From the NCBI GenBank assembly GCA_904063045.1, contig CAJFCJ010000056.1:1-64000 (forward strand): a stretch of 64,000 bases of DNA. The letters are read 5' to 3'. A program made the translations under genes and the position numbers. A model generated the notes under the pieces. It was not told where the DNA came from and did not search any database. It saw only the letters and a program-made list of their open reading frames with translations. Positions 1-12,311 of the stretch are shown here, piece after piece (position 1 is the stretch's first letter; each line of letters begins with the position of its first letter). The stretch is from Dimorphilus gyrociliatus. Taxonomy: Eukaryota > Annelida > Polychaeta > Dinophilidae.

Positions 1-1212
1 TTTTTATTGCCATAATTTTTCTGTAAAAGAAAAGTCAGTATATGTTATTTATTGACACTGCAAACAAGTAGATTATAAATCTTAAGCTTATTCTTAAAAC
101 TTTATCCTGATTGTCAAATGAGAAAAATTCTTTAGGACTTTCTGCTTCTTCAGAACAGTATTCATCCCTTCCAATCATTTATCAACTTACCAAAGTACTC
201 AAACAAATAGAACCTTTCAAATTCGTCCACAAATAGTCTTAACAAATGTCATTTCATTAGAAATTAATCAACAAAATACCAGTATTTCGTCCAAAGAATA
301 TGTATTGAGTAAATGAGTTTCTAGTTCTAAACAAGTAAGTTTAAACAACCAGTTAACCATTAAAAAACTGAACTGACAAGCTGGAGAAAAGCATTTCCTT
401 TTATACATTTCCAAAGCTTGGGTTCAAGTGGTCAAAGGATTACAAAGTTGAAATGTAACAATCTCATAATTCTCATGTAACAAAAATCTGAAAGACTGTT
501 ATTTAACAGTAAAACCCTGTTTATTATTTACATATAAAATATAATCCTAAGATTAGGGCCACATGCCAGACATGTGCCACAGTAAACAGGCCTGTCTCAT
601 CAGCATCTGGTGTTTGAATCAGCATCTGGTGTTTGACCTGCTTGTTTTCCTTGTTCTTTGTTCGTTTGTTAATTCCCAAGTAGCCAACATCTGTTACAGT
701 CAAAGAGTCTATTTCTTAGGAAATAGATTCTTTCTAGCAATTTTGTAATATAAAATAAGATATTCTGAAGGTCAGATTTCGAGTAAAAGATTCATCTTAA
801 TCAACCTAATCTCAGCAAAGCACATACCCTTATTCTCTTTCACACACATACATTCATACTGACTCATACTTGCACCCAACATGATTATTAATCTAGTTAT
901 TATTTTCAGAGTGTAAATATTGCTTGAACGCACACACATCTATGTTTATTTGCCAGATTTTTATTTTATTTAAAGAATCAATTGAAGATTGCAATATAAA
1001 AAAAAAACTATAAAAAATTATTTCATATTTTATTTTGAAGAATCAATTAAAATTCACATATATATTTGGAAACAGCTGTCCAAACTGAAGTAGTAGACCA
1101 ACAATTGTTCCAATTTATAATGAACTGACTAATAACATAACTTAAAGCTAAAAATCAAAACTTTTCTCATTTGCGATTCCTAACCCTAAATTCATCCAAA
1201 ATGACCTGAAAA
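1..1212. repeat. LTR-A fragment (about 130-345) and gene-free AT-rich DNA
   Basis: Bases about 130-345 match, in reverse, the 3' part of the LTR-A repeat that is complete at 4746-5680 (shared stretches include TTTCCAATCATTTATCAACT and AATATGTATTGAGTAAATGA). The copy is cut at its outer side. From about 350 to 1212 I see only AT-rich sequence with short random reading frames and no recognisable coding motif. Confidence 0.6.
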
Positions 1213-1307
1213 AAAAACTAAAAAAATTAAATTTAATCTAGAATGAAAACTATCCAAACCCTACAAATGCTATAGTCTAGTCTGGCATCAACTTCATATA
1301 TTCCTGT

Positions 1308-1627
1308 TTATTTCTCACTTGAAGAATTCAAGTTCAATATATCAGTATCACTTTTTGTAATGACATATCCTCGAATCATATTCTTACAGTATGGGCATTC
1401 TAATCTTGAAAGTTTCATTGTACAGTCTATACAGCTTAGTAAATGACAACAAGGTAGAAACAAAGTATTAGCCATGTTATTATAGCATATTTACACTCCA
1501 AAGTCTCTTTTAATTGACAATATTCATTTGAATATATTTCTGAATTCCTGAAATCAGAAACAAAAGATAAAATAATAAGAATAAAAAAATAACTATTTTC
1601 TTACTTGAACTCTTTCATAGTCAACAT
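1308..1627 (-). CDS. Small IAP-type RING finger protein, left-arm copy (two exons)
   Basis: Left-arm twin of the gene at 16972-17292. Exon 1 is 1605-1627 (starting M-L-T-M), the intron has GT..AG ends, and exon 2 is 1308-1547. The product is about 88 residues, nearly all of it a C3HC4 RING: C-x2-C, then the block LPCCHLLSC, then C-x2-C and a final C-P-x-C, followed by IRGYV. The spacing and the trailing I-R-G-x-V recall the C-terminal RING of inhibitor-of-apoptosis E3 ubiquitin ligases; no BIR domain is visible nearby. The same start and core recur in the unlinked copy at 38344-38571. A ubiquitin ligase role is inferred from the family only. Confidence 0.6.
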
Positions 1628-1897
1628 TCAGAGTTTTAATATAGATTATTGCAAATCATTAATGTTCATATAGTAAAAACTCACATGTCAGTTAATTTAA
1701 ATAAATTTTTTTGAAATTTAAAAAAATTATAAACTTGGATGGCTATTGGCTAATGAATTATTAGTTCAAACATTTTATGTTTATGCTCAATAGTTTTCTT
1801 TTTTTTTATTCTCAATTTTTTCATATTTTTCTCTTTTATTATTAAATTTTATTTAGTATTATTTTCTTTAATATTACCAATTAAACATCTAGAATTT

Positions 1898-1980
1898 CAT
1901 GGTACAGTTTTACTAAAAAAGTGGTACAATTTCACCTGGTACAGTTTCACTTGGTACATTTTCACCCAGTACAGTTTCAA
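1898..1980. repeat. Transposon-end array, motif GGTRMARTTTYACY (left arm)
   Basis: Four to five imperfect tandem copies of a 14-18 bp motif (GGTACAATTTCACC, GGTACAGTTTCACT, GGTACATTTTCACC and variants). In reverse complement the unit reads GGTGAAACTGTACC, the same pattern as the arrays at the ends of the MULE at 17382-19456. The mirror copy is at 16612-16697. I see no transposase next to it, so it is probably a solo end. Confidence 0.6.
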
Positions 1981-2096
1981 TTAATAACCTACTATAATTT
2001 CTAATTATTGATTAAAAATTTTATTGTTGTCTGCAACATTCTTATTTGACCATTGCTGCTTGTCAACTCTATTAAGCATTTTTTATTTAGATAGAA

Positions 2097-4020
2097 ATGG
2101 CAATAGATCCAAATTCTCACGAAATTGTTTTAGACATTAAATACCTTCTTCACCAGGAATTTCAAAGTAAACTTTTCCACTTTTGATTATTTCACAGAGA
2201 AAAAAATTTCTTCTTTTTAGATTTTACTTTGGATGGATTTTAATTTCATGGATGAAAATGTTCCAAATGGAATATATTTCTATCATGATGCTAAATATGT
2301 AACTATTGAAAATAATTTAAAAAAAAACAATTTTACAATTACTTTCTTTTTGTTAAAACTGTTAGATGTAAACAGAAAAAGCTCTTTAAAATTATTTTCA
2401 AAATGGCATGAAACCCATAATGGAGAGGGAAAATTTACTTTAAAAGATATTTCAACCAGAAATATTGTGTTCTGTTCAATTTGTTCGTGAAACCTGTGTT
2501 TTTAAGTACGAAAGAAAACTGTAGTATTTACAGTGAGTTGAAACATTCAATATTTCAAAATTGATTAATTTTTCTTGTTTTCAATAAAAGAAATTCCATT
2601 GAATAATGTTGAAAATTTTAAAAAATGTTCTGTGGTTATTAAATTCAAAGTTAAACATGATAGAATTCATTCTTTAAGAATTGGAGCATTCAACATACAA
2701 AAAAAGATTTGGTTAATATATAAATTCAACATTTTCTCAAAGTAGTTAATTTTAAATAATTTATCTCATAAGGGTGAAAATGAGGAAGTTAAAAAATCAA
2801 TTTAAAAAAGTATAATTAATTATAATTTTAAAATTAAGTGCTTTTTTTGTTTTATTTACAAACTGTAAAATTGATAACAGACAGTTAAAAGTTTTGATCT
2901 CCTTCTCTTACAAGAAGTAGCAAAAGACAAAAAGAAACTTCCAAATTTTCCGAGATTTTGAGGTCTATAAATACAGAATTAGTATCAAATGGAGAATCTC
3001 CATATTACGCATTAGTTGGCAAGGAATACCACAATTGTGAAAGATATTTCCTTCTCTATAATACAAAAATACCTTGTTTGTTCTAAATGTAAAGAATATG
3101 AGGATAAGGAAAAAGAAAAATTTTCTAGACCACCATTAATTGTACTTTTCAAACAAAATATTGTCAAGTTGATAAATTCACATTTATTCCTTTGCATAGT
3201 CGTCCAGATAAGGAGGCTAAAGGAAAATATCCCAACTTTTGGAGAATTATCTAAACTTTTAAAAATTCCTGAAGAATTAGAGGAAACAGAGGTTAACTAA
3301 AAATTCAATTCTTACAGAGAGAATTTTTTTTGTGTAGAAATTTCTTGTAAATATTCTGAAAATTTTATATTTTTAAATTTACCAGAATGATACAGATTTT
3401 ATTATTGGTGGAGATTTAAACTGGTCAGCAAGTTACTGTTCTGCAGAGGATAGAGCCCTCTTGGACAATATGTTAGAAACCACAAATATTATACAATGTA
3501 CTCCAAAAGTTGGAACAAATAAGGGAAAAAACAAAGAGTACGACAGGTGAGTTACACTTAAAAAAATACTTTCAAAGATTCTTTTTTTAATTATTAATGA
3601 CTTTTTTTTGGATTTGTTAAAAGGCTTTTTTTAAAAGGAGAACTAATTAAATATTTCAAGTTGGAGGGATTTGTTGATTACACCATAACGTTTAGTAATC
3701 ATTTTCCAATTGGATTTCATATTCAATCCTGTGATAAAATGTGAAAATATAAAATAACAAAATTACTCTCCCTTCAGAGTAAAGATTTTAGATTTCTCTC
3801 TTATGATATACCAAACCTGGAGGAGAGAAATTTTATTGTACAGCAACTCAATATAGAGATATTCACTAGGGAATTTATTGAAAATGTTACTTCATTCCTA
3901 AATAAAACTTATTTAGCCTGTTATATAAAAATTGACAACACACAGTTTAACAATCTCTATTGTCTCAGAGATTTGAATTCACAATCTTTGCAGTTTCTAT
4001 TTCTCATTAACTTTTAGATT
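2097..4020 (+). pseudogene. DNase I-like nuclease, degraded left-arm copy
   Basis: Left-arm twin of the better preserved gene at 14333-16496 (minus). It keeps the same exon order, with the motifs LRIGAFNIQ (near 2670), LLLLQEV (near 2900), LHSRP (near 3195), GGDLNW (near 3408) and SNHFP (near 3690). Compared with the right arm it has lost two G in exon 2 (ATGGAT against ATGGGGAT), gained an A in exon 3, acquired a TGA after the residues CDKM near 3741, and lost about 345 bp of the last exon. It cannot make a full protein as it stands. Confidence 0.7.
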
Positions 4021-4745
4021 AGTTGTGTAATTCATTTTCCATGAGCAGGGATAAAGTTTGGTTGGTTGGTTGATGGACTAATTGAAAAATAGCTTTGCCA
4101 CACCTTTTCCAAATAGTTAAACCTCTAGGATGACTCATTGAAATATAATTGGGGGATGAAGTCTTGGTGTGTTTTCATATTTAGGTTAGATAATCAGATG
4201 AGTTGGATAGAGTAATATAGATCAAGATGTAAAATAACACAAAAGTTGCACACTATATCTATTTAAAAATTTTTGAAATTGCCCACAGTTTTGTGGTTGT
4301 ATCCTAACCCAGCCCTGGACTCCATTTCACGTACTTCAGGCTATTTAAAAGATTTCCAAGAACAAAAGTTCATAATAAAGTAGAAATTAAAATATTTAAT
4401 AACAAAACAATGAATGAATGAAGACAAACTAGAAATAGCAACTTACAAGGATTTTTGTAAACAGGACTGTTAGAAAAAGATACAATAGAAAAAAATTTAA
4501 AAATTTACAATTTAAAATATTCCAGTTTTGAAGTAAATTTGAAAAAAGAGAATTGATTTTTTCAATCCTTGTATTGTGATTGATTGATAATAAATTATTA
4601 CTATGATCATTATTTGAACATGCTACAGATTTCAATTTCAACTTAATTTATTTATCATTCAAGTCTAATTTATCATCAAAAAAATCTATTTTTGGTAATT
4701 TTAGTCTTTCTAGAGAATCCAGTTTGAAGATATATTTTATAAATT

Positions 4746-5680
4746 TGTACACATACATTCGTCAGCTATATTCTACAATAGAGAAGTAGTATTGAACCAG
4801 TATTGTACTATGCAGATAGCACTGATAAAGATAAGCAGTAGTGACCTAGTTTCGCATAGGGCAGTGCATACACATTATGCAGCAATAAAACCTATTGAAT
4901 TATATAAAGAATATTTGCTATTTGCAACCTAGCATTAATATTACAATTTATTAATCCATACATTTATGATTTCCAACTAAAACTAGTTCAATTAATTATC
5001 AATTATGCTTAAATTCTAAGTTTAGATTATATTCACTATTCAACAGTATTGTATACACAATACTGTTCTTTTTAACATGCATTAATCAGATATACTTCCT
5101 CCTTATATGCTGATGCTAAATTTACTAACTCAATCAATTCAATATCATTATTAAGGTAGAATATAAAAACGGTCAAATATACAATCTACATGTTTTCTTG
5201 ATTGTTGGACTTGTCCTACTAAAATTGTTACATCTTATGCAACTCTCCAACCTTCGAAATTCAACTATTATTTAGAAGAGGAAAACAATAAAAACATGAC
5301 CATATTTAGAACTTTTCTTTGTCTTCAAATGTTACTTTTGTTTTTGTGAACATTGAAATTTGTGAACTATCAACCCTTAAAAGAGTATATAAACCCTACG
5401 AAATTAACAGTTGATAGTTCAGTTTTCTAACTGTCAGCTAGTTGTTTAAACTAGCTTGTTTAGAACTAGAAGCTCATTTTACTCAATACATATTCTTTGG
5501 ACGAAATACTGGTGTTTTGTTAATCAATTTCTACCGAAATTGCCTTTGTTAGACTATTTGTGGACGAACTTTAAAGGTTCTATTTGGACCAGTACTTTGG
5601 CAAGTTGGTAAATGATTGGAAAGGACGATTACAGTTGTGACGAACCAGAAATTCCTACAATTACAATACAACAAAGTACA
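4746..5680 (+). repeat. Solo LTR of family LTR-A with target-site duplication (left arm)
   Basis: A 935 bp segment beginning TGTACACATACATTCG and ending CAACAAAGTACA, with TG..CA ends. It is flanked on both sides by the same five bases, AAATT (4741-4745 and 5681-5685), the expected duplication for an LTR retrotransposon. No internal coding region remains, so it is a solo LTR. Partial relatives occur at 130-345, 26345-26455, 33049-33285, 41580-42315 and 60840-60970. Confidence 0.85.
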
Positions 5681-5823
5681 AAATTCATAGTCTTTAGATT
5701 CTATTAAAGTATTTCCTTCAAACTCTAACACTTTCAAAAATAAGTGATTTTTAAGTAATGTCACCAATTTTTTTGCAGAAAACTTCAATTGAAAACTGGT
5801 AACAAAGAACAAGATAGCAAATA

Positions 5824-5935
5824 AAATGCACTTAGGAGAGTCTAGTCTAAGGGTTATGGGTGATGAAAAAGGTTAAGGAGAGATTAGGGTTGATTTAGGG
5901 TAAAAGTAATAGGAATGATTTGTGATCATTCAAAA
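5824..5935. repeat. Partial MITE (GTTAGG-rich interior), left arm
   Basis: Shares the interior of the MITEs at 20547-20752, 22923-23152, 24494-24710 and 38808-39017: a TTAGGAG-GTCT block, an AAGGGTTA block and a GGGTAAAA block in the same order. The terminal repeats are not recognisable here. The mirror copy is near 12312-12424. Confidence 0.5.
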
Positions 5936-6338
5936 TCATTTTAACAACAACTCTGAGGTTATCTTAGAAAAATTAATCATTAGTTTATACCTAACATATT
6001 TCCAGGTGGAAAAACTGGAATACTGCCATGAGATTCTTTATGTCTGATATAAAATAATTCTTTGGGATGTTTGGGTCTATGGTTCTCCTTATATACATTC
6101 TATGAATTCTAGCAGGAGGTGTTTAGACAGAAGACAGATGGCGCTGAATTATACAAGTTATATAGATTTGACAGCAAACTGAACTTTTTTTATCTCAATA
6201 ACCAATTAAAATGTTCTATCATTTAGAGAAAATTTTTTGAGGATTTTCTTTGAAGATAGTCAATTTTTATATTTGTGCTCAATTATTACTATCCAAAAGA
6301 TGAAAATCTTCCAAATTAAATCCATTTTTGGTGAAAAA

Positions 6339-6363
6339 TGAAACTGAAACTGAAACTGAAACT
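6339..6363 (+). promoter_or_regulatory. Four tandem GAAACT units upstream of a RING gene
   Basis: Four perfect copies of GAAACT lie about 120 bp before the ATG of the RING gene at 6486, and are mirrored at about 11894-11918. The unit matches the GAAANNGAAA core recognised by IRF-family factors in other animals. That it is a functional promoter element is inference; it could also be a simple short tandem repeat. Confidence 0.3.
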
Positions 6364-6485
6364 ATAAAGTTCTAAATTGTTTAATTTAGAGGAAAGTATA
6401 TATGCCATTAATAATTGAACAGTTGTTAGCTTAGTTTTGTAACTAGTTGCTTTGAGGTGAAATTGCAATACAACAAATTACAAAC

Positions 6486-6939
6486 ATGGCAGAGTTGATA
6501 GCCCACCGAAATGCCTCAATGAATGAACTATTGACCTTCAAAGAGAAAGCAGCAAAAGTTAAAGAAGTAGACAAGTATTTAACTAAAATTAATAAATTAA
6601 TTAATAATTAATTTTATTTTTTTTTCACTTTTTCAAATTTTGAAATAATTTAATTTCAGAAATACAAATGAATCAGTTGTTTTGTCAAACAAACAAACTT
6701 TTTATGAAGTTTTGACTATTTTGGAGTGTAAATTGTGTTGTAATATTTTAGCTAATTCTCTGATTTTACCTTGTGGCCATCTGCTGGCTTGTACACAATG
6801 TCTATTGAGTCTTCAAAAACCTGAGTGTCCATCCTGCAGAGCTTTCATCAGAGGCTATGTGATTATTAATACGGATTTGGATAGCATAAACCTCCATTAT
6901 GGAAATCATCCATCACTGGACTATTGTTATTCAGAGTAA
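6486..6939 (+). CDS. Small IAP-type RING finger protein (left arm, intact)
   Basis: Two exons: 6486-6574 (M-A-E-L-I-A-H-R...) and 6660-6939, joined in frame across an 85 bp GT..AG intron, giving about 122 residues. The second exon holds a C3HC4 RING: C-K-L-C, LPCGHLLACTQC, C-P-S-C, then IRGYV. It is closest in layout to the RING of IAP/XIAP-type E3 ubiquitin ligases; the N-terminal 30 residues are charged and helical-looking, with no BIR fold. It pairs with the outer RING gene of the same arm and with 38344-38571 as one dispersed family. The mirror copy at 11318-11769 has a single-base deletion in exon 1, so this is the intact one. Confidence 0.75.
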
Positions 6940-8311
6940 CTACTTTTAATTGATGTATCTTTTACTGCAAATGTTCTTAAATAAAATGGCATAGAAATAA
7001 TTCATGCACTTATTCTTTCTCTATCATGTATATTGATGTTGATATTGATGTTGATTTTTTACTGTCAAACAAAACAGCTGACAAGTTCTCATGAAATCTT
7101 GATTACAACTCGCATAAAATTATTTATAAGTCATTATTTTATGATACTTTAGAAATATCGACCTTTGCTTTGTTCAAGAATTGTATATATTGAAAAATTA
7201 TGTACTAAAATGGTTAATTAAGAATATCATGGATATAGGTTCTAAGGTCAAAAATGTGTATAAATTCTAATATTTTCAATTACAAATGAAATTTATGATT
7301 AGGAATAGTTTTTTTCTGTAAGATAGATGACCTATCAAACACCAAGGAAAAATGATCCTACTGCAATTGAGCCTGCCTAAAATGACCATTTGAGACATAG
7401 CAGCAAAAAAAAAATTAATTGTAGACCAGTCATGGTGCAGAATATAAAATACAAATTCAAACAATTTAAAGAATAAATGATCTGCATTGGCTTGGTAGAC
7501 TACATAACTCAAAATAGACAGTTGGAAAAGTTTAAATAGTATTGAGTTAAGTCTACAGTTTTCTAAAAGGCATCTTTATTGAACTTATATGCACAGTAGT
7601 GGTAGTGTCATAGTTTCTGGATTTATAAAATATAATGGACAGAGAGAGAGAGAGAGGACATGTTTTTGCAATTTTGTTCAATGATAGCCCTTCTTTGTGT
7701 TTTTCAACAACTAAACAATAAATTACTTTATCAATGACCACCATTTCTTTAATAACCAAAGATATAATTATAATATGATGATTTCCTATTTGATTTATGC
7801 AGCTTAGACTACAATTTTGAGGAAATGATCAATACTAGAACAATTTTCAACAACCTTTTTGCAAAATACAATGAAAAAGATTAATTTTGACACTGTGTAG
7901 TTAATTCACAACAAATTATAAAATGCTTGGTTAATTTTCATTAACAATAATTATTATTGCTATTTACAGCTTAAAAAGTATAGATAGTGTACAAAAATAA
8001 ATTCCATATTCAATTTTTCCAATAGCCTTTTCAGTTTTCAATCTATATATCTCTGTTCTAAAACTTTTACTCCCTTTGGGACAGTCTTTGTGAATCATAA
8101 TAACCAAAGTTTAATAGTGAGATTAGGGGCAAGTTAAATGGTGATATTATATAAGTGAGCCTTTTCAAAAACTAGATAAGGAGACACAAATGGGGAGACA
8201 GACAGGTCTGTGAGAAAAATAATATAAGCTAACACAAAAAGCTTGTATTGTTCAATTTTGCAGAACTCTTGAAAGTAAAATTTATAATATCATTGAGTTG
8301 TTTGATAAAGT
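6940..8311. other. Intergenic stretch, possible Tc1-like scrap and (GA)n
   Basis: No convincing gene. Around 7553-7759 (minus) a short frame contains a helix-turn-helix-like phrase, EGLSLNKIAK, reminiscent of Tc1 transposase N-termini, but it runs into a (GA)n microsatellite at about 7638-7656 and nothing downstream confirms it. The remainder is AT-rich sequence mirrored in the right arm (9948-11317). Confidence 0.3.
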
Positions 8312-9073
8312 ATGTTAATAACAAGAGTATGGTACGGCTTTGGTATTTGCTTAATAATAAGTGTATTTGGAATATTAATGCATATAAAGAAAAAACCCTA
8401 TTTACTGAAAAAATATTTTTATGATAATGATATAGTTACTCAAGAAAAATTACAGAATAACAAGGTATTTAAAAATAAAATTTGAAATTTTCAATAATTA
8501 TTCTCATTGCAGAGTTTATTTACTAATTTGGATAAAATGAAATTGTATGTGTTGTGTATACCAGAAAAAGGATTTGCTAATACTATAAGGGCAATAATAG
8601 CTTGTAAAATTCTATCAGAAGTCTTAAATAGAACTACATTAATATATTCAAATATTCCAAAACAAGACTGCTCCATTAATACATATTTTAATCTTGACTC
8701 TTTTCAAGTTGTTGAGAATTATGAGTTAAGAAATTATACATTTTCTACATATAGAATTCTTTATTCTAATGTAACAATTATTCAAAAACTAATGGCTAAT
8801 AAGGAGAAAATTTTTGCTGTAAGAACCTATAGTTTCTTTTTAAGGAAAAAAACATTAAATAAACTTAGATTTTCAACAAAAAAATTCAAGAGAATAAAAC
8901 GAAATCTAAGCCTGTTTTTAGAATATTTTGAGAAACTGTTTAAACCTAAGGGATTACTTTTAACTCAACTTCAAATGCATAAAAACAATTTGAACAAATA
9001 CAAAAGGGTCAAATGTATTCAAATAAGAACTGGCTGGACTGAATATGATCACCCAAATAAATTGGATATTTAG
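8312..9073 (+). pseudogene. Fucosyltransferase-like type II membrane protein, 3' truncated (left arm)
   Basis: Exon 1 (8312-8464) encodes a short cytoplasmic tail and one hydrophobic span (GICLIISVFGILM) followed by lysines, a signal anchor typical of Golgi glycosyltransferases. A 48 bp intron separates it in frame from exon 2 (8513 onward). Exon 2 has the GFANTIR...ILSEVLNRT block and the CIQIRTG block, which resemble the donor-binding region of alpha-1,2/1,6- and O-fucosyltransferase folds. At the palindrome centre (about 9062) the gene stops and reads 4 foreign codons to a stop, losing the C-terminal third still seen in the copy at 27607-28533. Enzymatic role is inferred from fold motifs only. 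Confidence 0.6.
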
Positions 9074-9197
9074 TAATGCTCTTGATATAATGTTTCGGAT
9101 ATCACTGTCAAGTGTAATAATACAATTGATGATGTATCTTCTCCAGCGGATGTTATATTTTCAAGATTTAAGATATCTTGAATGCATTTTTGAATCC
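9063..9197. other. Asymmetric spacer at the palindrome centre
   Basis: About 135 bp not shared by the left arm. Read on the minus strand it is the direct continuation of the right-arm fucosyltransferase-like gene, so the two arms lost the same gene at two different points, 9062 on one side and about 9070 on the other. Such a spacer is expected if one broken end folded back and primed on itself. Confidence 0.75.
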
Positions 9198-9947
9198 ATT
9201 TATTTGGGTGATCATATTCAGTCCAGCCAGTTCTTATTTGAATACATTTGACCCTTTTGTATTTGTTCAAATTGTTTTTATGCATTTGAAGTTGAGTTAA
9301 AAGTAATCCCTTAGGTTTAAACAGTTTCTCAAAATATTCTAAAAACAGGCTTAGATTTCGTTTTATTCTCTTGAATTTTTTTGTTGAAAATCTAAGTTTA
9401 TTTAATGTTTTTTTCCTTAAAAAGAAACTATAGGTTCTTACAGCAAAAATTTTCTCCTTATTAGCCATTAGTTTTTGAATAATTGTTACATTAGAATAAA
9501 GAATTCTATATGTAGAAAATGTATAATTTCTTAACTCATAATTCTCAACAACTTGAAAAGAGTCCAAGATTAAAATATGTATTAATGGAGCAGTCTTGTT
9601 TTGGAATATTTGAATATATTAATGTAGTTCTATTTAAGACTTCTGATAGAATTTTACAAGCTATTATTGCCCTTATAGTATTAGCAAATCCTTTTTCTGG
9701 TATACACAACACATACAATTTCATTTTATCCAAATTAGTAAATAAACTCTGCAATGAGAATAATTATTGAAAATTTCAAATTTTATTTTTAAAACCTTGT
9801 TATTCTGTAATTTTTCTTGAGTAACTATATCATTATCATAAAAATATTTTTTCAGTAAATAGGGTTTTTCTTTATATGCATTAATATTCCAAATACACTT
9901 ATTATTAAGCAAATACCAAAGCCGTACCATACTCTTGTTATTAACAT
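9070..9947 (-). pseudogene. Fucosyltransferase-like gene, right-arm copy with frameshifts
   Basis: Mirror of 8312-9073. Exon 1 is about 9796-9947 and exon 2 runs from about 9754 down to 9070. Exon 1 has lost one A in a poly-A run, and exon 2 has an extra G near 9566 (CTTGGACTC against CTTGACTC in the left arm), splitting the reading frame. It continues about 40 codons further than the left copy before ending at the palindrome centre, and also lacks the C-terminal third. Confidence 0.65.
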
Positions 9948-11317
9948 ACTTTATCAAACAACTCAATGATATTATAAATTTTACTTTCAAGAGTTCTGCA
10001 AATTGAACAATACAAGCTTTTGTGTTAGCTTATATTATTTTTCTCACAGACCTGTCTGTCTCCCCATTTGTGTCTCCTTATCTAGTTTTTGAAAAGGCTC
10101 ACTTATATAATTCACCATTTAACTTGCCCCTAATCTCACTATTAAACTTTGGTTATTATGATTCACAAAGACTGTCCCAAAGGGAGTAAAAGTTTTAGAA
10201 CAGAGATATATAGATTGAAAACTGAAAAGGCTATTGGAAAAATTGAATATGGAATTTATTTTTGTACACTATCTATACTTTTTAAGCTGTAAATAGCAAT
10301 AATAATTATTGTTAATGAAAATTAACCAAGCATTTTATAATTTGTTGTGAATTAACTACACCAGTGTCAAAATTAATCTTTTTCATTGTATTTTGCAAAA
10401 AGGTTGTTGAAAATTGTTCTAGTATTGATCATTTCCTCAAAATTGTAGTCTAAGCTGCATAAATCAAATAGGAAATCATCATATTATAATTATATCTTTG
10501 GTTATTTAAAGAAATGGTGGTCATTGATAAAGTAATTTATTGTTTAGTTGTTGAAAAACACAAAGAAGGGCTATCATTGAACAAAATTGCAAAAACATGT
10601 CCTCTCTCTCTCTCTCTGTCCATTAATTTTATAAATCCAGAAACTATGACACTACCACTACTGTGCATATAAGTTCAATAAAGATGCCTTTTAGAAAACT
10701 GTAGACTTAACTCAATACTATTTAAACTTTTCCAACTGTCTATTTTGAGTTATGTAGTCTACCAAGCCAATGCAGATCATTTATTCTTTAAATGTTTGAA
10801 TTTGTATTTTATATTCTGCACCATGACTGGTCTACAATTAATTTTTTTTTTGCTGCTATGTCTCAAATGTCATTTTAGGCAGGCTCAATTGCAGTAGGAT
10901 CATTTTTCCTTGGTGTTTGATAGGTCATCTATCTTACAGAAAAAAACTATTCCTAATCATAAATTTCATTTGTAATTGAAAATATTAGAATTTATACACA
11001 TTTTTGACCTTAGAACCTATATCCATGATATTCTTAATTAACCATTTTAGTACATAATTTTTCAATATATACAATTCTTGAACAAAGCAAAGGGTCGATA
11101 TTTCTAAAGTATCATAAAATAATGACTTATAAATAATTTTATGCGAGTTGTAATCAAGATTTCATGAGAACTTGTCAGCTGTTTTGTTTGACAGTAAAAA
11201 AATCAACATCAATATCAACATCAATATACATGATAGAGAAAGAATAAGTGCATGAATTATTTCTATGCCATTTTATTTAAGAACATTTGCAGTAAAAGAT
11301 ACATCAATTAAAAGTAG

Positions 11318-11769
11318 TTACTCTGAATAACAATAGTCCAGTGATGGATGATTTCCATAATGGAGGTTTATGCTATCCAAATCCGTATTAATAATCACAT
11401 AGCCTCTGATGAAAGCTCTGCAGGATGGACACTCAGGTTTTTGAAGACTCAATAGACATTGTGTACAAGCCAGCAGATGGCCACAAGGTAAAATCAGAGA
11501 ATTAGCTAAAATATTACAACACAATTTACACTCCAAAATAGTCAAAACTTCATAAAAAGTTTGTTTGTTTGACAAAACAACTGATTCATTTGTATTTCTG
11601 AAATTAAATTATTTCAAAATTTGAAAAAGTGAAAAAAAATAAAATTAATTATTAATTAATTTATTAATTTTAGTTAAATACTTGTCTACTTCTTTAACTT
11701 TTGCTGCTTTCTCTTGAAGGTCAATAGTTCATTCATTGAGGCATTTCGGTGGGCTATCAACTCTGCCAT
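11318..11769 (-). pseudogene. IAP-type RING gene, right-arm copy with a frameshift in exon 1
   Basis: Exon 2 (11318-11597) is identical in protein to the intact copy at 6660-6939. Exon 1 starts at 11769 but has one A fewer (CTTCAAGAG against CTTCAAAGAG), which shifts the frame before the splice site. The RING itself is intact, so a shorter product from an internal start is possible, but the gene is probably disabled. Confidence 0.6.
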
Positions 11770-12311
11770 GTTTGTAATTTGTTGTATTGCAATTTCACCT
11801 CAAAGCAACTAGTTACAAAACTAAGCTAACAACTGTTCAATTATTAATGGCATATATACTTTCCTCTAAATTAAACAATTTAGAACTTTATAGTTTCAGT
11901 TTCAGTTTCAGTTTCATTTTTCACCAAAAATGGATTTAATTTGGAAGATTTTCATCTTTTGGATAGTAATAATTGAGCACAAATATAAAAATTGACTATC
12001 TTCAAAGAAAATCCTCAAAAAATTTTCTCTAAATGATAGAACATTTTAATTGTTATTGAGATAAAAAAAGTTCAGTTTGCTGTCAAATCTATATAACTTG
12101 TATAATTCAGCGCATCTGTCTTCTGTCTAAACACCTCCTGCTAGAATTCATAGAATGTATATAAGGAAACCATAGACCCAAACATCCCAAAGAATTATTT
12201 TATATCAGACATAAAGAATCTCATGGCAGTATTCCAGTTTTTCCACCTGGAAATATGTTAGGTATAAATAATGATTAATTTTTCTAAGATAACCTCAGAG
12301 TTGTTGTTAAA

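Larger units (their letters stand above)
1213..9062 (+). repeat. Left arm of a 16 kb inverted repeat (palindrome)
   Basis: Nearly every segment of 1213-9062 reappears in reverse complement in 9198-17381: RING gene 6486-6939 against 11318-11769, solo LTR 4746-5680 against 12569-13498, fucosyltransferase-like gene 8312-9062 against 9198-9947, outer RING 1308-1627 against 16972-17292. The arms differ by scattered substitutions, 1-2 base indels and one indel of about 345 bp (present at about 14257-14610, absent near 4008 on the left), so they are old enough to have diverged. The centre is a spacer of about 135 bp (9063-9197). The arm is seen directly; whether it is a natural duplication or a head-to-head join of haplotypes cannot be decided here. 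Confidence 0.93.

Noticed and set aside
7276-7760. Possible Tc1 transposase (EGLSLNKIAK)
   Set aside because: Only one short helix-turn-helix-like phrase, followed by a microsatellite; no catalytic motif found on either strand.
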